64,000 nucleotides of DNA from Methylovulum sp. (GCA_028712695.1 JAQTQZ010000007.1:1-64000), one strand, 5' to 3'. Shown: positions 45,004 through 54,234, counted from the first letter of the stretch. Notes: generated by a model from the sequence alone, not told the origin. A program made the numbers and translations.

Positions 45004-45612
45004 ATGGCGGCTGCTTTTGCGGAAATCACGTTTACCCCCAGCGTCAAAGCTGCCCAGAGTGCGTATGGTAGCAGGGAGAAAAATAGCCGTTTTGAATCGG
45101 CGGAAGATGCCCGGAACCGGTTGACCGAAAATGAGGCCGAATTTATCGCCGGACGTGACAGCTTTTATCAAGCGACCGTATCTGAATCAGGCTGGCCTTA
45201 TGTGCAGCATCGTGGCGGCCCGCCTGGGTTTTTAAAAGTGCTCGATGAGCGCACTCTCGGCTTTGCCGACTTTCGCGGTAATCTGCAATATTTAAGCGTC
45301 GGCAATCTCAATGCGAATGACCGGATCGCCCTCATTCTGATGGATTATCCTAACCGGAGACGCCTGAAGATATGGGGGCGGGTGCGTATCGTCCGTGCCA
45401 GCGAAGCGTCTGAATTGATCGCCCAGCTTGAAGTGCCCAGTTATCGGGCACACGTTGAGCGCGGCATCATTATCCATGTCGAAGCTTACGACTGGAATTG
45501 CCCGCAACACATTACGCAACGCTATACGCAAGCTGAGATTGATAACCTGATAGCCCCGTTAGTTACAGAAATCCGCTCGCTAAAGGCGCAACTTGCCGCC
45601 GTTCGAGGATAG
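45004..45612 (+). CDS. Pyridoxamine 5'-phosphate oxidase family (FMN-binding split barrel) protein
   Basis: A protein of 202 aa. I start at 45004 (MAAAFAEITFTPSVKA); a GGGAGA site lies just upstream, 12 codons into an otherwise longer open frame. Split-barrel segments are FYQATVSESGWPYVQHRGGP, GFADFRGNLQYLSVGNL, ALILMDYPNRRRLKIWGR and HVEAYDWNCPQHI. These match PNPOx-related proteins that bind FMN or F420-like cofactors. It lies 60 bp downstream of the AhpD-like gene, so both are likely under the LysR regulator. Substrate unknown. Confidence 0.83.
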   Translation: MAAAFAEITFTPSVKAAQSAYGSREKNSRFESAEDARNRLTENEAEFIAGRDSFYQATVSESGWPYVQHRGGPPGFLKVLDERTLGFADFRGNLQYLSVGNLNANDRIALILMDYPNRRRLKIWGRVRIVRASEASELIAQLEVPSYRAHVERGIIIHVEAYDWNCPQHITQRYTQAEIDNLIAPLVTEIRSLKAQLAAVRG

Positions 45613-45617
45613 AAAAA

Positions 45618-45749
45618 GATTGCCCTTTATGAGCTTGCTTTATCCGGCAACGCTGGGCTGGATGCGCCTGAATCCAAATCCTACCCGGTCATGTCGTATG
45701 GCAAAGAGAATGAACTGTTTTTAGCTATGATAGTGACTTATCACTTTTT
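45618..45749 (+). pseudogene. Possible glutathione S-transferase N-terminal relic
   Basis: A short open frame begins KIALYELALSGNAG, which looks like the first strand of bacterial glutathione S-transferases (ITLYELALSGN-type), then runs into unrelated sequence. It stops at the duplicated segment that begins at 45750. Only about a dozen residues support the identification. Confidence 0.25.
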
Positions 45750-45771
45750 ATTACCTTAGGAGTCGATTGCA

Positions 45772-46251
45772 ATGAACATAACCCAAGAAGCGCGCCCCCC
45801 CTTTCCGCCATTCACCCATGAGACGGCAACCCAAAAAGTAAGGATGGCTGAAGATGGCTGGAACAACCGCGACCCTGAACGCGTCGCTTTGGCCTACACC
45901 ATCGATAGCGAGTGGCGAAACCGTGCAGAATTCCCGGTAGGCCGGGAGCAAATTATTGCGTTTTTGCAGGGTAAATGGGCTAAAGAGCATGAATACCGGT
46001 TAATTAAGGAGTTGTGGGCTTATCAGGGCGACCGGATAGCGGTCAGGTTTGCTTATGAGTGGCATGATGATAATGGTCGGTGGTTCCGTTCTTATGGGAA
46101 CGAGAACTGGGAGTTTGATGAAAACGGCTTGATGCGCCGCCGCTATGCCAGCATCAATGATTTGCCGATTAAAGAAACTGACCGTAAGTTCCACTGGCCG
46201 CAGGGCCGCCGTCCTGACGGCCATCCGGGCTTAAGCGATTTGGGGCTTTAA
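45772..46251 (+). CDS. DUF1348 (NTF2/SnoaL-like) protein, copy A
   Basis: A protein of 159 aa, a single cone-shaped alpha+beta domain of the nuclear transport factor 2 superfamily. It contains [37 protein letters not shown] and [20 protein letters not shown], all hallmarks of DUF1348. The family is often found beside flavin or redox genes; its activity is unknown. The AGGAG site 9 bases before the start lies inside the duplicated segment, but any promoter would not. The protein is identical to the copy at 56444. Confidence 0.88.
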   Translation: MNITQEARPPFPPFTHETATQKVRMAEDGWNNRDPERVALAYTIDSEWRNRAEFPVGREQIIAFLQGKWAKEHEYRLIKELWAYQGDRIAVRFAYEWHDDNGRWFRSYGNENWEFDENGLMRRRYASINDLPIKETDRKFHWPQGRRPDGHPGLSDLGL

Positions 46252-46262
46252 AGGGTCTGCTG

Positions 46263-46522
46263 TCATGCAAACCCGACCTCATAACCCGAATATTTGCGGA
46301 TATTAATCACGCCGGTGTCCATGATCAAATATTGGCCTTTTATGCCTTGCAGGACACCTGATATGTCAGGTGTCTTGATCAGGCACCGCGATTTGATTTT
46401 GGCAGGGTAAACGTCTACGGGGAACTGGATGTCGATAACGGGCTCGTCGGGCAGAGGCATCAAAGCCTGCTCACCAAAACGCTGCTTAAGTTCGGCCAGT
46501 TCGGGTTGGCATAAGGTGATTA
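46263..46522 (-). pseudogene. Truncated DUF2797 gene (3' end only)
   Basis: The 3' end of a DUF2797 gene brought by the duplication: ITLCQPELAELKQRFGEQ through IRKYSGYEVGFA. The first two thirds, with the Cys-rich region, are absent. The frame runs on to 46574 into a palindromic repeat that starts right at the end of homology. Non-functional. Confidence 0.85.
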
Positions 46523-46525
46523 GGT

Positions 46526-46663
46526 CGTAGGGCGGTTTCGCGCAGCAAGCCGCCATGCCAAGCGGAAGTGGCAATCCCTTGTGTCAACGATAGCCGACGA
46601 ATTCGGCGGTCAAACTCCCCCCGGCCATCCCTCGGTGGATTACTGCGCGAATCCGCCTTACGG
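46526..46663. repeat. MITE/REP-like element at the duplication breakpoint (~138 bp)
   Basis: The ends CGTAGGGCGGTTTCGCGCAG... (46526-46555) and the complement of 46634-46663 (CCCGTAAGGCGGATTCGCGC...) match in about 24 of 30 positions. This makes imperfect terminal inverted repeats around a centre with no gene. It begins 3-4 bp after the homology of copy A ends. Confidence 0.55.
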
Positions 46664-46844
46664 GTGACACCTATCGTATAATTCATCCGCCGTATGAACA
46701 AATTCGATTTACGAGTTAATCAGGCAACAAATAAGACTCTAAAGAAAAATGTTCATCTTGCTTATAGCCCAACCCACTTCTTTTGTATTCTTTATCGCAG
46801 TTTTCAGCATCTATACAATATCGAGCAGAAAAAAACACCATTAA

Positions 46845-47387
46845 TCATCCTTCACTATTGTTAACCAGTGCCTCCTTAACTCTGTCATTTGTTTGTAGCA
46901 CATCCTTCATTTTGAATAGCCATTTTTTTTGATCACCCGCTTTAATAATAAAATCATCAAACTGCTGTTCTTCAGCCCCATCTATTACATATTTTTTTAG
47001 ATTTTGTGATATTTGCGCCTGCCCATCCCATCCATATTTTTTCAGATTTTGTAAAATTTGCTGCCAGCCCTCTTTATTTTGGTGATCGTCTTCATTTAAT
47101 ATAATTATTGTCATAAAAACTTCGGATATCTTAGAAGGAACATGAAAAACCAAGTTTCGATTGGTATTATTGAATAATTCAAAATTAAGCGCATATACCA
47201 CACCGGAAGGATGCTTCTTAGCAATCATTTGCAGTAGTAATGATGCTTTTTTGTCCGGATTGTCATTTTTAAAAGTTTTTACGTTGCAAAGTTTATCTTC
47301 AACAATCTCTTCATTTTTAATATTTGAGGAGTATGCGTATACATTATTGAGATACATGAACTGCATAGCAATAAAAACATATAACAT
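46845..47387 (-). CDS. Hypothetical exported protein, 180 aa
   Basis: AT-rich gene unlike its neighbours. The N-terminus is hydrophobic (FIAMQFMYLNNVYAYS) and could be a signal peptide with cleavage near residue 18. The rest is polar with no domain I recognise. It contains a short internal duplication, ILQNLKKYGWDG followed by ISQNLKKYVIDG (about residues 112-139). Composition and position next to a mobile-type repeat suggest horizontal transfer. Function unknown. Confidence 0.6.
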   Translation of the reverse strand: MLYVFIAMQFMYLNNVYAYSSNIKNEEIVEDKLCNVKTFKNDNPDKKASLLLQMIAKKHPSGVVYALNFELFNNTNRNLVFHVPSKISEVFMTIIILNEDDHQNKEGWQQILQNLKKYGWDGQAQISQNLKKYVIDGAEEQQFDDFIIKAGDQKKWLFKMKDVLQTNDRVKEALVNNSEG

Positions 47388-47493
47388 AATTTGTTTTTTA
47401 TTTTCATATTGGACACTGTTTCAAGGAGCCTTTAAAACACGTCTTAGGATTGCACCTCGACGTTAGATCCACGCCATTGTTAAACTGCATGCG

Positions 47494-48441
47494 TTAGTTG
47501 TATATCGGCACCAGATAGGTTCCATAAAAATCGGGGCCGGGCATTTGCAGTTTTACCTCAAACTCCCAAAAAATAGGCCGCTCAGCACTTAATTGCGTGC
47601 CTGAAAGCCCATCAGGCGGCTCATAGCGAATGTTGACTTTTTCACCTGGATAAAACGCCTGTCTGTTATTGAGCAACCAGCTGCTACGCCATAATTCGGT
47701 ATGCACCAGTGATGTGCTGCTGTCTTCGCCTGCACCAGTGGTTTCATGATGCTCTTCAACACAGCGTAAAGTAAATGAGCCGGCATGGGCTTCAGTGAGC
47801 CCTTTGGGAGGTTCCCATTTGATGATGACCGGATGATTTAGCCGGTAGGGAAAACGATCAAAAATAATGCGGGAAGGGCCAAATTTTATCGCCCTGCTGA
47901 GCTTAACCCCTGCATCATATCCCATCCCAAAAGTGATCAACCCTAACAAAGCCGCCACTAAACCTAACCACCAAGGCACCGGTTTATTGATGACAAGATA
48001 AGCCATTATTGCCGTGAATGCGGCAAAAAATATAAACCCAACCAAGCCATTTCTCACTGGTGCCCAGCGGCTGGGAACATATTCCTGATTATTCCAAGGA
48101 TAATCCTTCATCGCCTTACCATAATCAGTTGCCGCTAAAATACGGTGTTTGCGCACCAGTAACAATTGCCGCAACGCCATGCCCCAGCAAGCCAATCCTG
48201 CAAAAGCAAATATTGCCCCTACTAGGGTGAGAACCCAGTACGCAACATGGACTGACGATGGATCAACCGTGACATAACCGGCACCAATCATGGCGTAATA
48301 TGTCCCCAATCCCGTAAAAGGCACACCAAAAATAAATAATGAGGTTGCCGCAGCAATAGAATTTTTGTAACCGCGTTGCACACGGGAACCACCCAACCGG
48401 AAAGGCCAGTGGACAAGTTGCGTATCGACTATCAGGTTCAT
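47494..48441 (-). CDS. DUF3592-like membrane protein, 315 aa
   Basis: Four likely membrane helices: about 29-52 (AAATSLFIFGVPFTGLGTYY), 65-90, 127-145 and 147-165. A C-terminal soluble beta-rich region (about 175-315) follows, with FPYRLNHPVIIKWEPPKGL and PGEKVNIRYEPPDG, a repeat-like pair of strands similar to DUF3592 modules. No catalytic motif is visible. No operon partner; it is flanked by about 280 bp of non-coding sequence before def. Confidence 0.65.
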   Translation of the reverse strand: MNLIVDTQLVHWPFRLGGSRVQRGYKNSIAAATSLFIFGVPFTGLGTYYAMIGAGYVTVDPSSVHVAYWVLTLVGAIFAFAGLACWGMALRQLLLVRKHRILAATDYGKAMKDYPWNNQEYVPSRWAPVRNGLVGFIFFAAFTAIMAYLVINKPVPWWLGLVAALLGLITFGMGYDAGVKLSRAIKFGPSRIIFDRFPYRLNHPVIIKWEPPKGLTEAHAGSFTLRCVEEHHETTGAGEDSSTSLVHTELWRSSWLLNNRQAFYPGEKVNIRYEPPDGLSGTQLSAERPIFWEFEVKLQMPGPDFYGTYLVPIYN

Positions 48442-48725
48442 GTGATAATTTTGATATTGTTGATTAAGAATAATGCTTAGCAGCCCATTTCACTTAAGCG
48501 TCATTACCATAACGGAAGATTTGCGCATAAGCTTGCTTTTGCTACAGCACTTTGATTTTCTGCATAACCATATGGGAAAATGCCTAAACAAGCGGTTATA
48601 GTTTAGTTCCGAGTGATTAAATAACCACCTAATAGTGGGCTGTTATTTTGCTCAGCTGCCTATTAGCCCGTAACGTGGTGTGCACGCCAAAAATTTAAAC
48701 GTAGTTAATTACAATAGGAATAAGA
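48442..48725. other. Intergenic region, nothing firm
   Basis: The 284 bp separate the DUF3592-like gene from def, which are divergent. A 4-bp stem near 48630 (CCACctaataGTGG) is too weak to call. Promoters for both genes should lie here, but I could not choose a convincing -35/-10 pair. Confidence 0.4.
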
Positions 48726-49256
48726 ATGGCTAACCCTTGTGCCATCGCCCAACTGGGGGCGAGCGTATTGCGCCAACAGGCTGAACCGGTTGAAGACGTC
48801 CACGCCGATTATATCCAAGAAACCATAGCCGTTATGCGGGCTACCTTGGCAGGCACTCAGGGAGTCGGCTTGGCGGCTCCGCAAATCAGCGTGTCCAAGC
48901 GCATCATCATTGTGGCTTCCAGGCCTACTGCCCGCTACCCTTATGCGCCGTCGATGGCGCCCGTTGCGATGATCAATCCGAGTTATATGGCCTGCTCAAC
49001 TAGCCAGGAAAAAGGCTGGGAAGGCTGCTTAAGCATCCCGTCGATCCGCGCCTTAGTCCCGCGTTATCAAGCAATCGACGTTGCCTACACCAGCCAGCAC
49101 GGTGAGCGGGTAACCCAACATTTCGAAGGGTTTGTCGCCAGGGTTTTCCAGCATGAGTTCGATCACCTCGATGGCATCGTCTATTTGGATAGGGTTGAAA
49201 CTAACCGGGACATTTTTTCCGAGAGCGAATATTTCCGCCAGCAACTAAGCGCATAA
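48726..49256 (+). CDS. def: Peptide deformylase
   Basis: A protein of 176 aa that removes the formyl group from nascent proteins. The three family motifs are present: GVGLAAPQI (near residue 42), EGCLSIPS (near 100, with the metal-binding Cys) and QHEFDHLDG (near 140, with two metal His and the catalytic Glu). It is not next to fmt, so it may be a second, stand-alone deformylase. It converges with tesA, with 6 bp between the two stops. Confidence 0.93.
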   Translation: MANPCAIAQLGASVLRQQAEPVEDVHADYIQETIAVMRATLAGTQGVGLAAPQISVSKRIIIVASRPTARYPYAPSMAPVAMINPSYMACSTSQEKGWEGCLSIPSIRALVPRYQAIDVAYTSQHGERVTQHFEGFVARVFQHEFDHLDGIVYLDRVETNRDIFSESEYFRQQLSA

Positions 49257-49262
49257 GCCCTG

Positions 49263-49856
49263 CTATTTCAACAACGGCAATACATAAGCGGCGATTTTAT
49301 CGGCAATAACTGGTTGCCCTTTAACATTGGGATGCAAGCCGTCTGCCTGCATCATGTCTTTATTCAGTGCGACGTCCTCAAGGATGAATGGCACTAACGG
49401 CACTTTCAATTCGCCTGCCAGTTGCGGATAAATGTTGTAAAACAGATCGATATACCGTTTACCGTAATTGGGCGGTATTTTCATGCCCAATATCAGCACC
49501 GTCGCCCCGGCGTTACGGACACGGCGGATAATTTCTGTCAGATTGGCTTTCATCACCACCGGCGACAAACCGCGCAAGCCGTCATTCGCCCCCAGTTCCA
49601 GCAACACCAAATCGGGTTTATACGCTTCAAGCGCACGGTCAATGCGCGCAAGCCCCCCAGCGCTAGTGTCGCCGCTGATGCTTTCATTGTGGACTTGATG
49701 GCCGTCCAGTTTTTTTTGCAACACGTCCACCCAGCCTTGCCCTCCTTCAAGCCCATAACCGGCGCTGATGCTATCACCCAAGACAACTATTGACTTAGCC
49801 TGCACGGTCATGGACATTAAGGCCATTATCACTACCACTAAAATTTTCAACATCAT
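49263..49856 (-). CDS. tesA: Multifunctional acyl-CoA thioesterase I/lysophospholipase TesA
   Basis: A protein of 197 aa, a periplasmic SGNH hydrolase. The frame is open much further upstream, but that part is antisense to the ABC transporter gene. I start at 49856, where a signal peptide (MMLKILVVVIMALMSMTVQA) begins. Blocks: VVLGDSISAGYGL (Ser), LLELGANDGLRG (Gly, Asn) and DGLHPNVKGQ (Asp, His). It is divergent from ybbA-ybbP as in E. coli, but here the two start codons overlap by two bases. Confidence 0.93.
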   Translation of the reverse strand: MMLKILVVVIMALMSMTVQAKSIVVLGDSISAGYGLEGGQGWVDVLQKKLDGHQVHNESISGDTSAGGLARIDRALEAYKPDLVLLELGANDGLRGLSPVVMKANLTEIIRRVRNAGATVLILGMKIPPNYGKRYIDLFYNIYPQLAGELKVPLVPFILEDVALNKDMMQADGLHPNVKGQPVIADKIAAYVLPLLK

Positions 49857-50541
49857 GAATCCTCCGTCAAATTTATCAAACACGGTTATCTTAGCCGAAA
49901 ACCTCGGTAAAGCGGTCACGACTTCCGAAGGCACGCTGCATATCTTGTCAGCGATAAACCTGACTATCCAATCAGGGGAAAGCATCGCCATCGTCGGTGA
50001 ATCCGGTTCCGGCAAATCGACGTTGATCGGTTTATTGGCCGGTTTGGACACGCCCACATCCGGCACTATCCATTTAAACGGCGAATTGTTGACGGCGATG
50101 GACGAAGACGGCAGGGCCGCCATCCGCAACCAAGCCATCGGTTTCGTGTTCCAATCCTTCCAATTGCTACAAGGGCTGACCGCGTTGGAAAATGTCATGT
50201 TGCCGTTGGAACTCAGTGGCAACAAACAGGCTAAGGCTTCAGCCGAAGCCTTGCTGGAACGGGTCGGCCTAGCACACCGTCTGCACCATACGCCCAAACA
50301 ATTGTCCGGTGGCGAACAACAGCGCGTGGCGCTGGCACGGGCTTTTGTGACAAGGCCCGCGATCCTGTTTGCTGATGAGCCCACCGGCAATCTGGACAGT
50401 AAAACCGGCGCACATATCATCGATTTGATGTTTGAACTCAACCAAGAAAACCACACCACCCTCGTGTTGGTGACCCACGACCACGGCTTGGCCGCCCGCT
50501 GCCAGCGCACCATCGAATTGGCGGCGGGGGAAATGTTATGA
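49855..50541 (+). CDS. ybbA: ABC transporter ATP-binding protein YbbA
   Basis: A protein of 228 aa of the LolD/MacB-like ATPase group. I start at 49855 (MNPPSNLSNTVILAEN); the upstream codons belong to tesA on the other strand. Walker A GESGSGKSTLIGLLAG, Q-loop FVFQSFQLL, signature LSGGEQQRVALARA and Walker B ILFADEPTGNLD are intact. It pairs with the permease ybbP, whose start overlaps its stop (ATGA). Such transporters extract lipids or lipoproteins from the inner membrane; the YbbA-YbbP substrate is not established. Confidence 0.92.
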   Translation: MNPPSNLSNTVILAENLGKAVTTSEGTLHILSAINLTIQSGESIAIVGESGSGKSTLIGLLAGLDTPTSGTIHLNGELLTAMDEDGRAAIRNQAIGFVFQSFQLLQGLTALENVMLPLELSGNKQAKASAEALLERVGLAHRLHHTPKQLSGGEQQRVALARAFVTRPAILFADEPTGNLDSKTGAHIIDLMFELNQENHTTLVLVTHDHGLAARCQRTIELAAGEML

Positions 50542-53021
50542 AGCGGTTCAACTTGGCCTTGCGCATGTTATGGCGTGACCGGCGTTCCGGCGAATTGACG
50601 CTGCTGCTAACTGCGTTAATTATCGCGGTCACCAGTTCATCGGCGATTGCGTTATTTTCAGACCGCCTGCAACGGACGATGACCGTGCAAACAGCCGAAT
50701 TTTTGGCCGCCGACCTAGTTATCGCCACGGCGCATGCTATCCCCGAAAGCTGGCTGGCCAAAGCCCAGGATTTACACATAACGCAGGCGCAGACGGTGGA
50801 ATTTTCTAGCGTACTGATGGAACATGACGAACTGTTGTTAGCCAGCATCAAAGCCGTCAGCCCCGGTTACCCGTTGCGGGGGCAGTTGAAAACGGCAACC
50901 CAAAATTATGCCAGCGAAACTATCAGCCACCAAGGCCCGGAGCCCGGTACGGTCTGGGTGGAAAAGCGGGTGTTGTCGGCGTTAAAGTTGGCACTGGGGG
51001 ATCCCTTAACGGTCGGCGAAAAGGCCTTAAAGGTTACCCGATTGCTCACTTACGAACCCGACAAACAAGGCGATTTCTATAGCTTTTCGCCACGGGTGAT
51101 GATGAACGACGCCGACCTTGCCGCCACCCAAGCCATCCAGCCCGGCAGCCATGTGCATTATTTTTTCCAGTTTATCGGCACTAGCGATGCGTTGGCTGAA
51201 TTTAAACAATGGCTCAAACCGCAATTAAATCCCGCGCAACGGATCATGGACATCCATGACGACCGCCCTGAACTGGGTTCGGCTTTGGATCGGGCGCAAC
51301 GTTATTTAGGGTTGTCCAGCATCTTGGTGATTGTCATTGCCGGAGTCGCCATTGCCATGACTGCCCGCCGCTACAGCGAACGCCATTTTGACAGCATCGC
51401 ACTGTTGCGTTGCTTGGGCTGCAAACAACACGAATTGCTCTGGCTATTTGGTAGCCAATTTATCGTCTTGGGCTTGCTGGGCAGTGCTGTCGGCTGCTTG
51501 CTGGGTTGGTTCGCCCAATTCGGTTTGTTCATTTTGCTAAAAAATCTGTTGCCTCAAGCGGTCGCCGCACCGGGCATTCCCGCCATGCTGTTCGGCTTTG
51601 TGGTTGGCTTGGCCTTACTGTTGGGCTTTGCCCTGCCGCCTTTGCTTAGGCTTAAACACGTCTCGCCGCTACGGGTGTTGCGCCGAGAATTGGAACAGTT
51701 GCCGGTCAGCGGCTGGCTGGTTTATGGCTTGGCCTTAGCCGTCGTCGGTGTGCTGGTTTGGCAATACACCGACGACTTGAAAATGACCGCCACGCTCTTA
51801 GTTTCAGGCTTGCTGAGTGTCTTGGTGCTGGGTATTTTGGTTTACGGCGTGTTGGGGCTTATCGGCAAATTACTGCCGTTTATGGGCTTGGATTGGCGGT
51901 TCGGACTGCAAGGCTTAACAAGAAACCGGCGTGGTAGCATCAGCCAAATATTAGCTTTCAGCCTGACCTTGGTGGCGATGATTTTAAGCTTTACTGTCCG
52001 GAACGACCTGCTTAATGACTGGCAACGGCAATTGCCCACCAATGCGCCCAACCAATTCGCGTTGAATATATTCCCTGGACAACTTGCTGGTTTCCAACAT
52101 GCACTGCAACAACAAGGCATTCGGGACAGCCGGTTTTATCCGGTGGTCAGAGGTCGCCTGATAGCGGTCAACGACACGCCCGTACAAAAACGGGTCAGTA
52201 AAGACAGCCAAGGCGAAAACGCCACGCATCGTGAATTAAGCCTGACTTGGACGGCGCAATTGCCCGACGACAATAAGATTGTGGAAGGCAACTGGTGGAC
52301 GGACAAGCGCACCCATTTGGTCTCGGTCGAACAAAAACTGGCGGACAACCTGAAAATAAAACTCGGCGATGAACTGCGCTTTACGGTCGGCAGCCAGCCA
52401 GTGAGCGCCACAGTCGCCAGCATCCGTGCCCTGCGTTGGGACACCATGAAACCGAATTTTTACATGGTCTTCTCGCCCGGTACCCTGGAGGAATTCCCCA
52501 GCACTTATCTGACCAGTTTTTACCTGCCCAAAGACCAAAAAAATCGCTTGAACGGGCTGGTAAAACAATTCCCCAACCTGACTGTTTTGGAGGTGGATGC
52601 TATTCTGGAACAATTCAAAACCATCTTGCAGCAATTGACCCAAGCCATCAACGCCCTGCTGTATTTCGCCCTACTGGCCGGATTTACCGTGTTGTTCGCC
52701 GCCGTTTATGCCAGTCTGGACACCCGTATCCATGAAAGCGCGTTGATGCGGACTTTAGGCGCCAACCGCCGATTATTGACCCGTGCCCATATCATCGAAT
52801 ACGGCAGCCTGGGTTTTATTGCCGGTATCCTCGCCGTGCTGATGGCAGAAGCCATCACCTATGCCTTGTATACGCGGGTTATGCTGATAGGTTATCACCC
52901 CAGCTTTTATTTATGGCTTACCGTGCCTGCCATAGGCAGTGCATGCGTGGGTTTGGCGGGTTGGTGGGGTTTGAAAGAGGTGCTCAATAAAGCGCCGCTA
53001 AAAGTGTTGCGGGAATTGTGA
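50538..53021 (+). CDS. ybbP: ABC transporter permease YbbP
   Basis: A protein of 827 aa with an FtsX/MacB-type architecture: a membrane helix near 20-40, a large periplasmic domain (about 45-240), four helices around 250-440 (with an extra pair), a second periplasmic domain (about 480-680) and a C-terminal FtsX core with ALLAGFTVLFAAVYASLDTR. E. coli YbbP is similar in size (804). It overlaps ybbA by 4 bases and forms one operon with it. Confidence 0.92.
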   Translation: MKRFNLALRMLWRDRRSGELTLLLTALIIAVTSSSAIALFSDRLQRTMTVQTAEFLAADLVIATAHAIPESWLAKAQDLHITQAQTVEFSSVLMEHDELLLASIKAVSPGYPLRGQLKTATQNYASETISHQGPEPGTVWVEKRVLSALKLALGDPLTVGEKALKVTRLLTYEPDKQGDFYSFSPRVMMNDADLAATQAIQPGSHVHYFFQFIGTSDALAEFKQWLKPQLNPAQRIMDIHDDRPELGSALDRAQRYLGLSSILVIVIAGVAIAMTARRYSERHFDSIALLRCLGCKQHELLWLFGSQFIVLGLLGSAVGCLLGWFAQFGLFILLKNLLPQAVAAPGIPAMLFGFVVGLALLLGFALPPLLRLKHVSPLRVLRRELEQLPVSGWLVYGLALAVVGVLVWQYTDDLKMTATLLVSGLLSVLVLGILVYGVLGLIGKLLPFMGLDWRFGLQGLTRNRRGSISQILAFSLTLVAMILSFTVRNDLLNDWQRQLPTNAPNQFALNIFPGQLAGFQHALQQQGIRDSRFYPVVRGRLIAVNDTPVQKRVSKDSQGENATHRELSLTWTAQLPDDNKIVEGNWWTDKRTHLVSVEQKLADNLKIKLGDELRFTVGSQPVSATVASIRALRWDTMKPNFYMVFSPGTLEEFPSTYLTSFYLPKDQKNRLNGLVKQFPNLTVLEVDAILEQFKTILQQLTQAINALLYFALLAGFTVLFAAVYASLDTRIHESALMRTLGANRRLLTRAHIIEYGSLGFIAGILAVLMAEAITYALYTRVMLIGYHPSFYLWLTVPAIGSACVGLAGWWGLKEVLNKAPLKVLREL

Positions 53022-53115
53022 TTGGGTGCTAAAAATCTAATTGTTTAAAATATAGAGGCCTCCCGAAACATGAATATCGGTGCCTAAGTCCTGCCAACCA
53101 CTATGGATTGAATTT

Positions 53116-54234
53116 ATGAAACACCCCGAATTCCCGCTGGATGACCGCTTAATTTACCTTAACCATGCTGCCGTTGCGCCTTGGCCGCAACGCACTAGCG
53201 CGGCAGTGATCGCCTTTGCCGAACAAAACAGCCACTACGGGTCGCATTTTTATCCGGATTGGCTGGCCAAGGAAGCGCAGTTGCGCAGCCAGTTGCAGGC
53301 CTTGTTGAATGCCCTTTCCGCTGATGATATTGCGTTGGTTAAAAACACCTCGGAAGCGTTGTCTTTTGTCGCCTATGGTTTGCCATGGCAAACCGGTGAC
53401 AATATTGTTTCCAGCAATCAGGAGTTCCCCTCCAACCGCTTGCCGTGGCAATCATTGGCTAACCAAGGGGTGGAGTTCCGTGAGGCGGATTTGTCCAGTG
53501 CCGCAACGCCCGAAGAGGCGTTGTTCGCATTAGTGGATGGCAACACGCGGTTGTTGACCATTAGCTCCATCCAGTTTGCTTCAGGATTGCGCTTGGATTT
53601 GCAGCAGATAGGTGAGTTCTGCAAACGGCGCGGCATTTTGTTTTGCATTGATGCAATCCAAAGTTTGGGCGCGGTGCAGTTTGATGTGCAGGCTTGTCAC
53701 GCTGATTTTGTCATGGCCGATGGCCATAAATGGCTGTTCGGCCCAGAAGGCTTAGGGGTTTTCTACACCACGCCGGAAGCCAGGGACAAACTGAAGCTGA
53801 CCCAGTACGGTTGGCACATGATAAAAGACACCCACAATTACGAAAACCAAGCTTGGGAAATCCACCCGACCGCCCGCCGTTTTGAATGCGGCAGCCCCAA
53901 TATGTTGGGCATCCATGCGCTTTCCGCCAGTTTGTCGTTGTTGCTGGAAATAGGCATGGACGAGGTTGAGGCGAGGGTGCTTGAACGGGCGGATTACTTG
54001 GCGGAGGCCATTGTCAAAAATGACCGCTTGCTGTTGTTGTCAAGGCGGGGCAATAAGTTGAAGTCGGGGATTGTGGTTTTTAAGCACCAGACGTGGGCTA
54101 ACAATTTGGCCTACCAGCATTTGCAGGAAAACGGTGTGGTTTGCGCCTTGCGGGGTGGCGGCATACGGTTTTCAGCGCATTTTTACAATACCTTTGAAGA
54201 GCTTGACCGGGCATTGGCTTTGGTTACAGGCTAG
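53116..54234 (+). CDS. Class V aminotransferase (cysteine desulfurase/epimerase-like)
   Basis: A protein of 372 aa. I start at 53116 (MKHPEFPLDDRLIYLNHAAV); 12 codons upstream are dispensable. Segments are YLNHAAVAPWPQ, KNTSEALSFVAYGLPW, SNQEFPSNRLPWQSL, FCIDAIQSLGAVQFDV and the PLP lysine in ADGHKWLFGPEGLG (Lys205). The C-terminal Arg is in GGGIRFSAHFYNT. The catalytic Cys loop of true cysteine desulfurases is not obvious, so it could equally be an isopenicillin-N-epimerase-like or selenocysteine-lyase-like enzyme. It stands alone after ybbP, with a convergent neighbour. Confidence 0.85.
   Translation: MKHPEFPLDDRLIYLNHAAVAPWPQRTSAAVIAFAEQNSHYGSHFYPDWLAKEAQLRSQLQALLNALSADDIALVKNTSEALSFVAYGLPWQTGDNIVSSNQEFPSNRLPWQSLANQGVEFREADLSSAATPEEALFALVDGNTRLLTISSIQFASGLRLDLQQIGEFCKRRGILFCIDAIQSLGAVQFDVQACHADFVMADGHKWLFGPEGLGVFYTTPEARDKLKLTQYGWHMIKDTHNYENQAWEIHPTARRFECGSPNMLGIHALSASLSLLLEIGMDEVEARVLERADYLAEAIVKNDRLLLLSRRGNKLKSGIVVFKHQTWANNLAYQHLQENGVVCALRGGGIRFSAHFYNTFEELDRALALVTG

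Larger units (their letters stand above)
45750..46522. repeat. Segmental duplication, copy A (773 bp)
   Basis: Nearly identical to 56422-57194 in the same orientation. I see three substitutions, all in the DUF2797 portion and all synonymous. It contains a whole DUF1348 gene and the last 86 codons or so of a DUF2797 gene. The other copy has the complete DUF2797 gene, so this one looks derived. Confidence 0.93.

Noticed and set aside
49857-50513. Long upstream extension of tesA
   Set aside because: It is antisense to the conserved ybbA gene; the signal peptide of TesA begins at 49856.
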